Part shown: positions 43,219 through 52,295 of the stretch, in pieces | Position numbering within the stretch: the stretch's first letter is position 1 | How the letters are laid out: every line of letters begins with the position of its first letter | From: Pseudomonas knackmussii B13 | GTDB lineage: Bacteria; Pseudomonadota; Gammaproteobacteria; Pseudomonadales; Pseudomonadaceae | Assembly: GCF_000689415.1 (NCBI RefSeq) | Contig: NZ_HG322950.1 | Span: 4,967,501-5,031,500 of the forward strand | Direction of reading: 5' to 3' | DNA: 64,000 bases | The notes under the pieces: generated by a model | What the model saw: only the letters and a program-made list of their open reading frames with translations | What the model was told of the DNA's origin: nothing | Database searches by the model: none | Made by a program: the position numbers and the translations under genes

Positions 43219-45570
43219 ATGAGCGTCAAGGACAACCCGCCTACCTCCACTGTCGCCAGCCGCGCCATACAGCCTCGCTTCGGCGAGCTGATCCAGGCAT
43301 GCCGGCAACTGACGATGAACCACCTGGCAGAACTGCTGGGTGCGGTCTTCGCACAGGTAGACGACACCCTCTTCGAGTGCGCCGAGAAAGCCGAGAACAA
43401 TCAGGTCCAGAGCCTGTTCTTCGAAAGCATGCGCGAAATCCGCCGCCAGCGGCCGGCACTCGAACGCCAGTACCACCAGCGATTCGCCAAGGGCCTCAGC
43501 GACTTCATGCAGGGCACCCTGCCACCCAAGCGGCCGCTGGAGGAACTGGATGTCGACCAGCTGACCCTGGTCGGCAACGAGGAATATGAAGAGACGCTGC
43601 TGATCACCAACATGGTGAATCAGGTCAAGGCGCAGTGCGCGCAGTCGCTGTTCGCCCTGGAGCAACGCCTCGCCCTGGTGAACAACGGCAGCAAGCTGGC
43701 CGAGGACAGCAACCCCTTCGGCCCCCTAGCCATTGCCCAGGCATTTCGCGACACCCTGGCCGAGAGCCCATTCTCGCTACGCATCAAGACTGTGCTTTAT
43801 ATGCTCTTCGATCAGCAGGTCATGCGTAACCTGGCGCCGCTCTACGAGCGCCTGAACCATCGCCTCACCGAGGCCGGCATCCTGCCCAACCTGAAATTCC
43901 GTGCGCAGCAGAGTCCGCGCGCAACGCCTCGGCCGGCCGCCCAGCCCAGCGAAAGCGGCGCAGCGCCGGCGGCAACGTCCGCCACCGCGCCTGCCGGAAG
44001 CGCTGGCACAGATTCAAGTACAGCCGCGCCAGCCGGAATCCCGACACTCACCGATACGGTGTCCGACCCGCACGACACCTCGCCCCGTCCACCCGGCAAC
44101 CCGCAAACCCTATACGGCGGCCTCGCCGCCCTGCTCGCCGAACATCGCCGGCAAGGCGTGCAGACCCTCGGCAGCAGCCAGAGCATTGCCAGCTTCAACC
44201 CGCGCTCGGCAACCCGAACCTACAGCGCCGACGAACTGCTGGAAGCCCTGAACCGCCTGCAGCGCATTTCCGCCCAGGACCTCGCCCAGCGCCTGCGACA
44301 GCCACAGGCGGTGCAGCAGGTGAAGACCGACCTGCACCAACAGCTGGAGGCCGCCAGCGCGCGCCCCGGACAGAATCGGCTGACCGACCAGGAAGCCGAT
44401 GTCATCGACCTGGTGGGCATGGTCTTCGACTTCATCCTCGACGACGAAAGCCTGCCCGACAGCTGCAAGACCACCCTCTCCCACCTGCACACGCCTTATC
44501 TGAAGGTCGCGCTGCAGGACAAGGCACTGTTTACCCAGCACCACCACCCGGCGCGGCGCCTGCTCAACGCCATGGCCCAGGCCGGTTCGCTGTACAGCGG
44601 CGAAGGCGAGGAACGCGGGTTGCTCGCCAAGATGCATTGGGTAGTCGAACGCGTTATCCAGGACTTCGTCGGCGACCTGCGCCTGTTCGACGAGCTGCTG
44701 ACCGACTTCAACGAATTCGTCGCCAACATCCGCCAGAAGGCCGAACTGCGCGAAAGACGCGCCATGGAGGCGGCCCGCGGACGTGACCGCCTGCTGGGCG
44801 CACGCGAGCAGGCGCTGGAAGTGGTGACCAAGGCCGTACAGGGGCGCGAGCTGCCGCAGCTGATCCGCAACTTCCTGGAGCTGAGCTGGAGCGACGCCCT
44901 GACCTTCATCCTCCTGCGCAACGGCGAGGACAGCGATGAGTGGCGGCGTGCCGGCGAAGTCGCCGAACAGTTGGCCTGGAGCGCCACACCACTCGACAAC
45001 GCCGGCCGCGAGCGCCTGCAAGCCCTGCGCGTGCCGCTGCTGGAAGACCTGCGCAAAGGCCTGGAGGTACTCGGTGGCTATCACGAGGACGGCATCCGCC
45101 GCCTGCTGCAGGACATAGTCGCCTGCCAGCACGCCGTGCAGGCACAGCAACCGCAAATCGCCAACAGTCTCTGCCCAGACCTGCCGGAAAGCCCGCTGGG
45201 CGCCATGCTCGACGGCGAAGGCGAGATCGAGCGGCATGCCGAGCAGCTGCTTTCCGAGCGCGGCAAGACGTTGCTCGAAGAGCTGCGCAAGGTCGAGTTC
45301 GGTACCTGGTTCGAATTCAGCGACAGCCAGCCGGCACGTCGCCTGAAACTCTCGTGGTTCAGCCCCACGACCCGCAACTACATGTTCGTCGACCATCTCG
45401 GCCAACGGGTCGCGGTCAAATCCATCGGCCAGTTGGCCCTGGAAATGGAGCAGGGCAAGGTCCGCCTGCTCGGCCCCGACAGCCAGGACGCACCGCTGGT
45501 GGACCGGGCCCTCAACGCCATCTATCGCATGTTGCAGCGCTTTGCCGGGCGCAACCAATCCAAGGAGTAA
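43219..45570 (+). CDS. DUF1631 family protein (second copy)
   Basis: A 783-residue paralogue of the protein at 17012-19300. Shared features are DDTLFECAEKAENNQVQSLF with FFESMREIRRQR at the N-terminus, ADVIDLVGMVFDFILDDESL and FVGDLRLFDELLTDFNEF in the middle, and FGTWFEFSDSQPARRLKLSW, then TRNYMFVDHLGQRV, in the C-terminal barrel. A low-complexity Ala/Pro/Thr/Ser linker lies at about 230-295. It is followed 3 nt later by a PilZ gene, supporting the idea that the family works with c-di-GMP signalling, but no activity is proven. Confidence 0.85.
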   Translation: MSVKDNPPTSTVASRAIQPRFGELIQACRQLTMNHLAELLGAVFAQVDDTLFECAEKAENNQVQSLFFESMREIRRQRPALERQYHQRFAKGLSDFMQGTLPPKRPLEELDVDQLTLVGNEEYEETLLITNMVNQVKAQCAQSLFALEQRLALVNNGSKLAEDSNPFGPLAIAQAFRDTLAESPFSLRIKTVLYMLFDQQVMRNLAPLYERLNHRLTEAGILPNLKFRAQQSPRATPRPAAQPSESGAAPAATSATAPAGSAGTDSSTAAPAGIPTLTDTVSDPHDTSPRPPGNPQTLYGGLAALLAEHRRQGVQTLGSSQSIASFNPRSATRTYSADELLEALNRLQRISAQDLAQRLRQPQAVQQVKTDLHQQLEAASARPGQNRLTDQEADVIDLVGMVFDFILDDESLPDSCKTTLSHLHTPYLKVALQDKALFTQHHHPARRLLNAMAQAGSLYSGEGEERGLLAKMHWVVERVIQDFVGDLRLFDELLTDFNEFVANIRQKAELRERRAMEAARGRDRLLGAREQALEVVTKAVQGRELPQLIRNFLELSWSDALTFILLRNGEDSDEWRRAGEVAEQLAWSATPLDNAGRERLQALRVPLLEDLRKGLEVLGGYHEDGIRRLLQDIVACQHAVQAQQPQIANSLCPDLPESPLGAMLDGEGEIERHAEQLLSERGKTLLEELRKVEFGTWFEFSDSQPARRLKLSWFSPTTRNYMFVDHLGQRVAVKSIGQLALEMEQGKVRLLGPDSQDAPLVDRALNAIYRMLQRFAGRNQSKE

Positions 45571-45573
45571 GCG

Positions 45574-45906
45574 ATGGAAGAACGTCGCCAGCATCAACGG
45601 CGTCGCACCGATCTGACCGTGGAGGTCTACGACCGCCACACCGGAGCCAGTCTTGGCCGCCTGGCCGATCTATCCAGCGATGGCTTCATGCTCTGCGGAG
45701 CCCAGGTTCCTGCCGCCGACTCGGTGCTCGAGTGCAGGCTCGTGCCTTTACCGCCGCTGCACGAAACCGGGGAAATCCATCTCGGTGCCGACTGCCTGTG
45801 GAGCCGCGGCGGCCAGGAAGGGCAACTCGGCTGGGCCGGGTTCCACATCATCGACATTGCCGAGGACCAGGCCGCCGCGCTGGAGGAGCTGATCTCGCAC
45901 CTCTGA
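45574..45906 (+). CDS. PilZ domain protein
   Basis: A 110-residue single PilZ domain. The c-di-GMP-binding motifs are complete: an RxxxR segment in ERRQHQRRRTDL and the DLSSDG (D/N-x-S-x-x-G) motif. It should therefore bind c-di-GMP. It forms a two-gene operon with the DUF1631 gene before it. Its downstream terminator appears to be the one split by IS copy 1. Confidence 0.9.
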   Translation: MEERRQHQRRRTDLTVEVYDRHTGASLGRLADLSSDGFMLCGAQVPAADSVLECRLVPLPPLHETGEIHLGADCLWSRGGQEGQLGWAGFHIIDIAEDQAAALEELISHL

Positions 45907-46049
45907 AAGCCTCTCACCGGAGCGCGTATGCTCGCGAATAAGTCCGCAGCGGAGATGCTCACGTGCAAACTCGCTCCTACAGCCTCCGGAATGAAAAAGC
46001 CCCGCCTCGCAGGCTGTGTGAAAACCTAGCCGTCTGAGCACAAGCCAAA

Positions 46050-46083
46050 GACAATGCCCGTATCGATCGATACGGGCATTGTC
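46050..46083. repeat. 34-nt perfect palindrome at the IS left end
   Basis: The half GACAATGCCCGTATCGA is followed by its exact reverse complement, identical in copies 2 (55439-55472) and 3 (59776-59809). It covers the TTG at 46079 and ends 4 nt before the first ATG of the transposase, so an mRNA hairpin would hide the initiation region. A role in limiting transposase made from read-through transcripts is inferred. Confidence 0.9.
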
Positions 46084-47465
46084 GTTCATGGGCTATATCC
46101 GCGGTGAAGGGCAATGCCTTCCCGAAGAACATCTGGTCCGCGTGATCGAGGCCTACGTGGCGCGGTTGGATCTGCAGCGACTGGGCTTCAGCAAGGCACA
46201 GGCGAGCCGGACGGGGCGCCCGGCCTATGATCCGGCCGACCTGCTCAAGCTGTACCTGTATGGCTACTTCCAGCGAATTCGCTCCTCGCGCCGACTGGAA
46301 GCCGAATGTCAGCGCAATGTCGAAGTGATGTGGCTGCTGGGTCGCCTGTCGCCGGACTTCAAGACCATTGCCGACTTCCGCAAGGACAATGGCGCGGCGT
46401 TTCAGGCGAGCTGTCGTGCAGTTCTGCCGCCAGGTCGGGTTGCTCGGTGGTCAGTTGGTCGCCATCGATGGCAGCAAATTCCAGGCGGTGGCTTCGCGGC
46501 GCAAGCACCTGAGCCTGGCGCGACTCAAGCGTCAGCAAGCCCGACTGGAGGCCGAGATAGCCCGCTATCTGAGCGACCTAGATGAAGCCGACCGCGCCGA
46601 CGCGGGCGATGGGGTCGACCGGCGTGCCGTGATGACTGCGCTGGAGCAGTTGCAGGCTCAACACGCGGACAACCTGACCTGCCAGGTACTGATGCAGGCC
46701 CAGGGGCTTGAACAATTCGTGATCGGCGAGGCCGATGCCCAGTTGATGCGAACTCACCAGGGCGCGCGGGTCGCCTACAACGTGCAGAGAGGGGTCGATG
46801 ACAAGCACTGCCTGGTCCTGCACCACGAGGTGACCCAGGACGGCAATGACACTCGCCAACTGCAGCCGATGGCCGAGGCTGCTCAAGCCGTGCTGGAGCA
46901 GGCACAACTGGCGGTCACGGCGGACGCCGGATACTCCAATGGCGAGCAATTCCAGGCGTGCGAGGATGCGGGCATCACGGCGTATGTACCGCCGAACCGT
47001 GGTGTTAACAATCACGGCAATGGCACGGCGCTGTTCGACCGAAGCGCCTTCACCTACGACGCGGAGCACGACCGCTATCAGTGCCCGGCAGGCCAGTGGC
47101 CCCTGCTCAAACAGGCACGAGGCACAGAGAGGCTTTATGCGATCGCCGGCGACTGCCGCGCTTGCCCTTTGAAGGCGCGTTGCACGAATAGCCAGCGTCG
47201 CCCTCTCAGCCGTCATTCCCATGAGTCAGCGTTCGAGCGCATGCAGCAACGCCTGAAGGCCCGGCCGGAGATGATGGCCAGGCGCCGATCCATCGTCGAG
47301 CACCCTTTCGGCAACTTGAAACAGTGGATATTCGGCAACTGCCGCTTCCTGCTGCGGCAGTTAGCGGGTGCCAGGACAGAGATGGCCCTGGCCGTGCAGG
47401 CCTACAACCTCAAGCGCGCGATCCAGGTGCTCGGCGCTCGGCGCCTGATCGAACTGATGGCCTGA
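46079..47465 (+). pseudogene. IS1182-family transposase, copy 1 (frameshifted)
   Basis: DDE transposase with an N-terminal DUF772-like part (TGRPAYDPADLLKLYLYGYF) and catalytic motifs IDGSK, TADAGYSNGEQF and EHPFGNLKQW, plus a zinc-knuckle-like CRACPLKARC. Two lesions are visible against copy 2: 43 nt near 46112 are replaced by 7 nt (in frame, loses about 12 residues), and 8 nt are lost between two CGTGC repeats near 46415-46420, shifting the frame ahead of the first catalytic Asp. Not expected to be active. The start is TTG 46079 or ATG 46088. Confidence 0.88.
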
Positions 47466-47575
47466 GGCTCCCCAGAAACACCAACGCCCCGAATCGGTCG
47501 GGGCGTTGGTATGGCCTCGCTCTCAGCGTGTTCTCACACAGCCTGAGATGCGCGGCGTTTTCGTATCAGGTGCAA

Positions 47576-47926
47576 TCAGATCGAGAACGACTGGCCACAC
47601 CCGCAGGTGGTGGCGGCGTTCGGGTTCTTGATCACGAAGCGCGAGCCTTCCAGACCTTCCTGGTAGTCCACTTCGGAACCGGCCAGGTACTGGAAGCTCA
47701 TCGGGTCGACCACCAGGCTGACACCATCGCGCTCGACCACGGTGTCATCGTCCGCGGTGTCTTCGTCGAAGGTGAAGCCGTACTGGAAGCCCGAGCAACC
47801 GCCGCCGGTGACGAATACGCGCAGTTTCAGGCGCGGGTTGCCTTCTTCGTCAATCAGCGTCTTCACCTTGTTTGCGGCCCCGTTGGAGAAGATCAGGGGA
47901 GTGGGGGTGAAGGTCTCGATGGTCAT
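47576..47926 (-). CDS. erpA: ErpA, iron-sulfur cluster insertion protein
   Basis: A 116-residue A-type carrier. The three cluster cysteines are present: VTGGGCSGFQYGF and TTCGCGQSFSI at the C-terminus. It delivers [4Fe-4S] clusters to isoprenoid and respiratory enzymes and is often essential. Its 3' end lies 30 nt from IS copy 1. Confidence 0.95.
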   Translation of the reverse strand: MTIETFTPTPLIFSNGAANKVKTLIDEEGNPRLKLRVFVTGGGCSGFQYGFTFDEDTADDDTVVERDGVSLVVDPMSFQYLAGSEVDYQEGLEGSRFVIKNPNAATTCGCGQSFSI

Positions 47927-48048
47927 GTCAGATGTCTCCCGGCCGAAGCCGTACGTTACAACATTGCCGGCTATTATCCGCTTACCCGAGAAAAATGGTC
48001 AACTTAGCCGGATCATCCTTCAGCCTAATGGCGAGCCTGGGGATGAAT

Positions 48049-48071
48049 CGGGCTCCCGCGCAGGGAGCCCG
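48049..48071. terminator. Hairpin between argC and erpA (possible terminator)
   Basis: CGGGCTCCC-GCGCA-GGGAGCCCG, a 9-bp perfect stem 11 nt past the argC stop (minus strand). There is no T-run, so it may only attenuate transcription or protect the mRNA end. Confidence 0.5.
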
Positions 48072-48081
48072 GAAGCGCCAC

Positions 48082-49116
48082 TCAGGGCAGCAGCGCGACG
48101 TTGGACAGCCCCATGCGCTCGTCCAGGCCGAACAGGATGTTCATGTTCTGGATCGCCTGGCCGGACGCGCCCTTGACCAGGTTGTCGATCACCGAAAGAA
48201 CCACCACCAGATCGCCGCCCTGCGGACGGTGCACCGCGATGCGGCAGACGTTGGCGCCACGCACGCTACGGGTTTCCGGATGGCTGCCGGCCGGCATCAC
48301 GTCGACGAAGGGCTCGTTGGCGTAGCGCTCTTCGAAGAGTTTCTGCAGATCCACGCTGCGATCGGCGACGTGCGCGTACAGGGTCGCGTGAATACCGCGG
48401 ATCATCGGGGTCAGGTGCGGCACGAAGGTCAGGCCGACATCGCCCTTGGCGGCGCGGCGCAGCCCTTGGCTGATCTCCGGCAGGTGGCGGTGCCCCTTCA
48501 CCGAGTAGGCCATCATGCTTTCGCCGGCCTCGCAGAACAGCGAGCCGACCTTGGCACCACGACCAGCACCGCTCACCCCGGACTTGCAGTCGGCGATCAG
48601 GCGCGAGGTATCGGCCAGGCCTGCCTCCAGCAGCGGGATCAGACCCAGTTGGGTAGCGGTCGGATAGCAGCCCGGAACAGCGATCAGGCGGGCCGACTTG
48701 ATGGCCTCGCGGTTCACTTCCGGCAGACCGTAGACCGCCTCGGGCAGCAGTTCAGGCGCGCCGTGTGGCTGGCCGTACCACTTGGCCCACTCGTCGGCGT
48801 CCTGCAGGCGGAAATCGGCAGACAGGTCGATGACCCGGGTGCCGGTGGCCAGCAACTCACCGGCCAGGGCATGGGCAACGCCGTGCGGGGTGGCGAAGAA
48901 GACCACGTCGCAAGCACCCAGGCGCTTGGCGTCCGGCACGCTGAAGGCCAGACCGTCGTAGTGGCCTCGCAGGTTCGGGTACATGTCGGCGACTTTCACG
49001 CCCTCTTCGGAGCGCGAGGTAATCACCTCGACGCGAGCCTCTGGATGCTGTGCCAGCAGACGCAGCAGTTCCACGCCCGTATAACCCGTACCACCTACGA
49101 TACCGACCTTGATCAT
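48082..49116 (-). CDS. argC: N-acetyl-gamma-glutamyl-phosphate reductase
   Basis: A 344-residue NADPH-dependent enzyme of arginine synthesis. The nucleotide fold is IKVGIVGGTGYTGVELLRLL, the catalytic Cys is in IAVPGCYPTATQLGL, and FVPHLTPMIRGIHATLYAHV is the substrate domain. Monocistronic by spacing. Confidence 0.96.
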   Translation of the reverse strand: MIKVGIVGGTGYTGVELLRLLAQHPEARVEVITSRSEEGVKVADMYPNLRGHYDGLAFSVPDAKRLGACDVVFFATPHGVAHALAGELLATGTRVIDLSADFRLQDADEWAKWYGQPHGAPELLPEAVYGLPEVNREAIKSARLIAVPGCYPTATQLGLIPLLEAGLADTSRLIADCKSGVSGAGRGAKVGSLFCEAGESMMAYSVKGHRHLPEISQGLRRAAKGDVGLTFVPHLTPMIRGIHATLYAHVADRSVDLQKLFEERYANEPFVDVMPAGSHPETRSVRGANVCRIAVHRPQGGDLVVVLSVIDNLVKGASGQAIQNMNILFGLDERMGLSNVALLP

Positions 49117-49193
49117 CTATCCGTCACTCCACCTTATGGGGACCACTCAGAGCGGCCAATGATAAGAGCGTGGGCCACGCCTGAACAGGCTGA

Positions 49194-50597
49194 TCAGGCC
49201 GATGCGGCGGGCCGTTTGGCGGAGGGCAGATTCTCGAGGAGCTGACGTGCCAGGGCGTGGTAGATCGGAACGGGGCTGATCTGCCGGGATATTGCGCTGG
49301 CCAGCAACGTGGCGGCGAGAATAGGCATGAGCATGTCCGGGCTGTGCGAGAGCTCGATGGTGATCACGCTGGCGGTCAGCGGCGTGCGCGTGACACCGGC
49401 GAGATAGGCGGACATGCCTAGCAATCCCACTGCCGGCAAGCTTGCGCCGGGGATCAGCGACGTCAACCAGGGCGCCAGGCTCGCGCCGACGGTCAGCGAG
49501 GGCGAGAACAGCCCGCCGGGAATGCCGGCGACGAAGGACACCACGTTGGCCAGGAACTTCCACAGCAGGAAGTCGTACCCGACCGTAGGATGCCCTTCGA
49601 GGATCGAGCGGGTCTCGGCATAGCCAGTACCGAAGATGTGCTGCCCTGAAAGCAGACCCAACGCTGCGAGCAGCAGACCGCAAGCGGCGGCAAAGCGCAC
49701 GGGCCAGCGTCCGCGCCAGCGCGCGACGAAGCTCAGCGGGCCGGTCTTGGCCGGCAGGATCAGCCGACAGTAGGCGCCGCCCAGAATGCCGCCGAGCACG
49801 CCGCAGGCGACCACCGCGATCCACGCCGGGCCGAATGGCATGGTCTCGGAGAGCGCGCCGAAGTAGCTGTAGCTCCCCATCAGACCGAGGGTGACCACAC
49901 CGCCAAGCAGCACCGCGGTGAGCAGCAGGCCGCTGAAACGCTGCTCGAACGTCTTGCTCAGCTCCTCGATGGCGAACACCACGCCGCCCAGCGGAGTATT
50001 GAATGCCGCGGCGATGCCCGCCGCGCCGCCAGCGAGGATCAGCCCGGAGACGGTGCGCTTGTCGTACAGGCCGAGACGCCGCCCGAAGGAGTACATCAGC
50101 GCAGCGCCAATGTGCACGGTCGGGCCTTCGCGACCGGCCGAAGCACCTACCAGCAGCGCGCCAAGCGTCAACACCAGCTTGCCAAGGGCGATGCGCAGCG
50201 ACAGCAGCCTGTTGCGTGTACGACTGCTGCGTACAGTGAGAGCAACAATGGTCTGAGGAATCCCCGAGCCTCGGGTGTCCTTCAGCGCGCCCTGGGTTAT
50301 CCAGGCCAAAGCGGCGAACCCCGCGGGGCATAGCAGCCAGGGCCACCACTGGCTATGCGCAACCACGCCACGGAACGTCGCGCTGGCAAGATCGGCAAGG
50401 AAGGCAAAGGCCAACGCCACCAAGCCAACCAGCACGGCACCGATCCAGAACGCGACGCTCTGGCGCCAGGGGCGTACCACGGGATGTCGGCGCCAACGGC
50501 GGAAAAGGCTGCGCCGGCGGACGGGTGAAGCGGCGTTCTCACCGGATGCTTCGGGATGAGCCGGTGTAGGGTCGGAAGCGGGTGTAGGGTCGGACAT
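49194..50597 (-). CDS. ClC-family chloride channel / H+-Cl- antiporter
   Basis: A 467-residue polytopic protein. ClC filter motifs are present: DTRGSGIPQTIVA (GSGIP), AGREGPTVHIGAAL with the gating Glu (GxEGP) and GIPGGLFSPSLTVG (GxFxP). The N-terminus has a tandem DPTPASDPTPAHPEA repeat and a basic stretch. Whether it is a channel or an exchanger cannot be decided here. Confidence 0.92.
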   Translation of the reverse strand: MSDPTPASDPTPAHPEASGENAASPVRRRSLFRRWRRHPVVRPWRQSVAFWIGAVLVGLVALAFAFLADLASATFRGVVAHSQWWPWLLCPAGFAALAWITQGALKDTRGSGIPQTIVALTVRSSRTRNRLLSLRIALGKLVLTLGALLVGASAGREGPTVHIGAALMYSFGRRLGLYDKRTVSGLILAGGAAGIAAAFNTPLGGVVFAIEELSKTFEQRFSGLLLTAVLLGGVVTLGLMGSYSYFGALSETMPFGPAWIAVVACGVLGGILGGAYCRLILPAKTGPLSFVARWRGRWPVRFAAACGLLLAALGLLSGQHIFGTGYAETRSILEGHPTVGYDFLLWKFLANVVSFVAGIPGGLFSPSLTVGASLAPWLTSLIPGASLPAVGLLGMSAYLAGVTRTPLTASVITIELSHSPDMLMPILAATLLASAISRQISPVPIYHALARQLLENLPSAKRPAASA

Positions 50598-50778
50598 GAG
50601 GCCGGTCCGGGCATCTGCCGGATGCCCAACGGCACGCCCGTGTGCAGAACGGACATGGCGGGGAATGGATGGTCAGCAGTGTAACCGCCCTTCACACATA
50701 GGCAGGCGGGTTTCCGGGGATGACGCTGCCCCGGTGGGGCCACTACTATCACTGCTTCCCCGGCCCAAGGAGTCGTCA

Positions 50779-51204
50779 ATGCTGTACCTGTGGATAAAGG
50801 CCTTCCATCTCATCGCGGTGATCTGTTGGTTCGCCGGCCTGTTCTACCTGCCGCGCCTGTTCGTCTACCACGCCATGAGCGAGGACCAGGCCAGCCGCGA
50901 GCGCTTCAGTGTGATGGAGCGCAAGCTCTATCGCGGCATCATGGGGCCCTCGATGATTCTCACCATCCTGTTCGGCGCCTGGATGCTCTACCTGAACCCA
51001 GCCTGGCTGAGCCAGGGCTGGCTGCATGCCAAGCTGACGCTCGTGGTCCTGCTGATCGGCTATCACCACGCCTGCGGCGCCATGCTCAAGCGCTTCGCCC
51101 GCGGCGAGAACAAGCGCAGCCACGTGTTCTACCGCTGGTTCAACGAAGTCCCTGTGATCTTCCTGCTGGCGATCGTCATTCTCGTGGTGATCAAACCTTT
51201 CTGA
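50779..51204 (+). CDS. hemJ: HemJ, protoporphyrinogen IX oxidase
   Basis: A 141-residue, four-helix membrane protein starting MLYLWIKAFHLIAVICWFAG, with the conserved His in KAFHLIAV and heme/quinone-type residues in WLHAKLTLVVLLIGYHHACG. It catalyses the penultimate heme step. The start at 50779 has AAGGAG upstream and gives the family length. Confidence 0.94.
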   Translation: MLYLWIKAFHLIAVICWFAGLFYLPRLFVYHAMSEDQASRERFSVMERKLYRGIMGPSMILTILFGAWMLYLNPAWLSQGWLHAKLTLVVLLIGYHHACGAMLKRFARGENKRSHVFYRWFNEVPVIFLLAIVILVVIKPF

Positions 51205-51225
51205 AGCCCCGTCCAGGAGCCCGTC

Positions 51226-52194
51226 ATGTCCCTGCCTGCCCTGCTCGACCGTCGTCTGCGCCTGCCCCTGGTGGCGGCGCCCATGTTCCTGGTGTCCAAC
51301 CCGCAACTGGTGCTGGCCTGCTGCCGCAGCGGCATCGTCGGCAGCTTCCCGGCGCTGAACCAGCGCGAGAGCAGCGGCTTCAAGGCCTGGCTGGAGGAGA
51401 TCGAAGCCGGCCTGGCCGGCGATGCGCAGGCCGCGCCCTATGCGGTCAACCTCATCGTCCACCACAGCAACCCGCGGCTGCAGGCCGACCTCGCCTTGTG
51501 CGTCGAACATCGCGTACCCATCGTCATCACCAGCCTGGGCGCGGTGCGTGAAGTGGTGGATGCCGTGCACAGCTACGGCGGCCTGGTATTCCATGACGTG
51601 ACCACCCGCCGCCACGCCGAGAAGGCCGCCGAGGCCGGCGTCGACGGGCTGATCGCCGTGGCCGCAGGCGCCGGTGGGCATGCCGGCACCTGGAGCCCCT
51701 TCGCGCTGATCGCGGAGATCCGCCAGTTCTTCGACAAGACCCTGCTGCTGGCCGGCTGCATAAACCATGGCCACGAGATTCTCGCCGCGCAGACGCTCGG
51801 CGCCGATCTCGCCTACCTCGGCACGCGCTTCATCGCCACGCGCGAGAGCAATGCCTCCACGCCCTACAAGCAGATGCTGCTGGAAGCGCGCGCCGCCGAC
51901 ATCATCCACACCCCGGCCGTCTCCGGCGTACCGGCCAGCTTCATGCGCCAGAGCCTGGAGGCCGCCGGCTTCGACATGGCGCGCCTGAACGACAAGGGCG
52001 AGCTCAACTACGGCGAGAAGCTCAAACCGGTGAACGACGAGGCCAAAGCCTGGAAGACCGTGTGGTCCGCCGGCCAGGGCGTCGGCAACATCAAGGACCT
52101 GCCGTCCGTCGACGAACTGGTGGCGCGCCTGGATCGCGAGTACCGCGACGCCCTGCAGCGCAGCAACGCCCTGATCGGCACACTGCGTCCCTGA
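51226..52194 (+). CDS. Nitronate monooxygenase-type flavoprotein
   Basis: A 322-residue TIM-barrel FMN enzyme. PLVAAPMFLVSNPQLVLACC opens the barrel, HDVTTRRHAEKAAEAGVDGL and VAAGAGGHAGTWSPFALIAE bind FMN, and AYLGTRFIATRESNA is the C-terminal flavin motif. It oxidises alkyl nitronates or acts as an NAD(P)H:quinone reductase in relatives. It starts 21 nt after hemJ, probably co-transcribed. Confidence 0.9.
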   Translation: MSLPALLDRRLRLPLVAAPMFLVSNPQLVLACCRSGIVGSFPALNQRESSGFKAWLEEIEAGLAGDAQAAPYAVNLIVHHSNPRLQADLALCVEHRVPIVITSLGAVREVVDAVHSYGGLVFHDVTTRRHAEKAAEAGVDGLIAVAAGAGGHAGTWSPFALIAEIRQFFDKTLLLAGCINHGHEILAAQTLGADLAYLGTRFIATRESNASTPYKQMLLEARAADIIHTPAVSGVPASFMRQSLEAAGFDMARLNDKGELNYGEKLKPVNDEAKAWKTVWSAGQGVGNIKDLPSVDELVARLDREYRDALQRSNALIGTLRP

Positions 52195-52295
52195 GACGCG
52201 TCGCAAATCGGCGGTAGCTGGCTTGTTGCCGCCATCGCCGCCGATTAGGCTTCATCCAGCGTCAGTAACCGGCCAACCGACAAGGATGCCCCTCG

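Larger units (their letters stand above)
46010..47545 (+). mobile_element. IS1182-like element, copy 1 (degenerate)
   Basis: 1536 bp. Ends are CAGGCTGTGTGAAAAC (left) and the inverse CAGGCTGTGTGAGAAC (right), a 16-nt inverted repeat with one mismatch. The left end bears a 34-nt perfect palindrome (46050-46083), the right end a 13-bp hairpin (47480-47510, ACCAACGCCCCGA / TCGGGGCGTTGGT). Outside left is GAAAAAGCCCCGC and outside right GCGCGGCGTTTTCG, each half of a terminator-like stem, with no direct target duplication (CTCG versus AGAT). Closest relatives in the window are copies 2 and 3. Confidence 0.88.
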
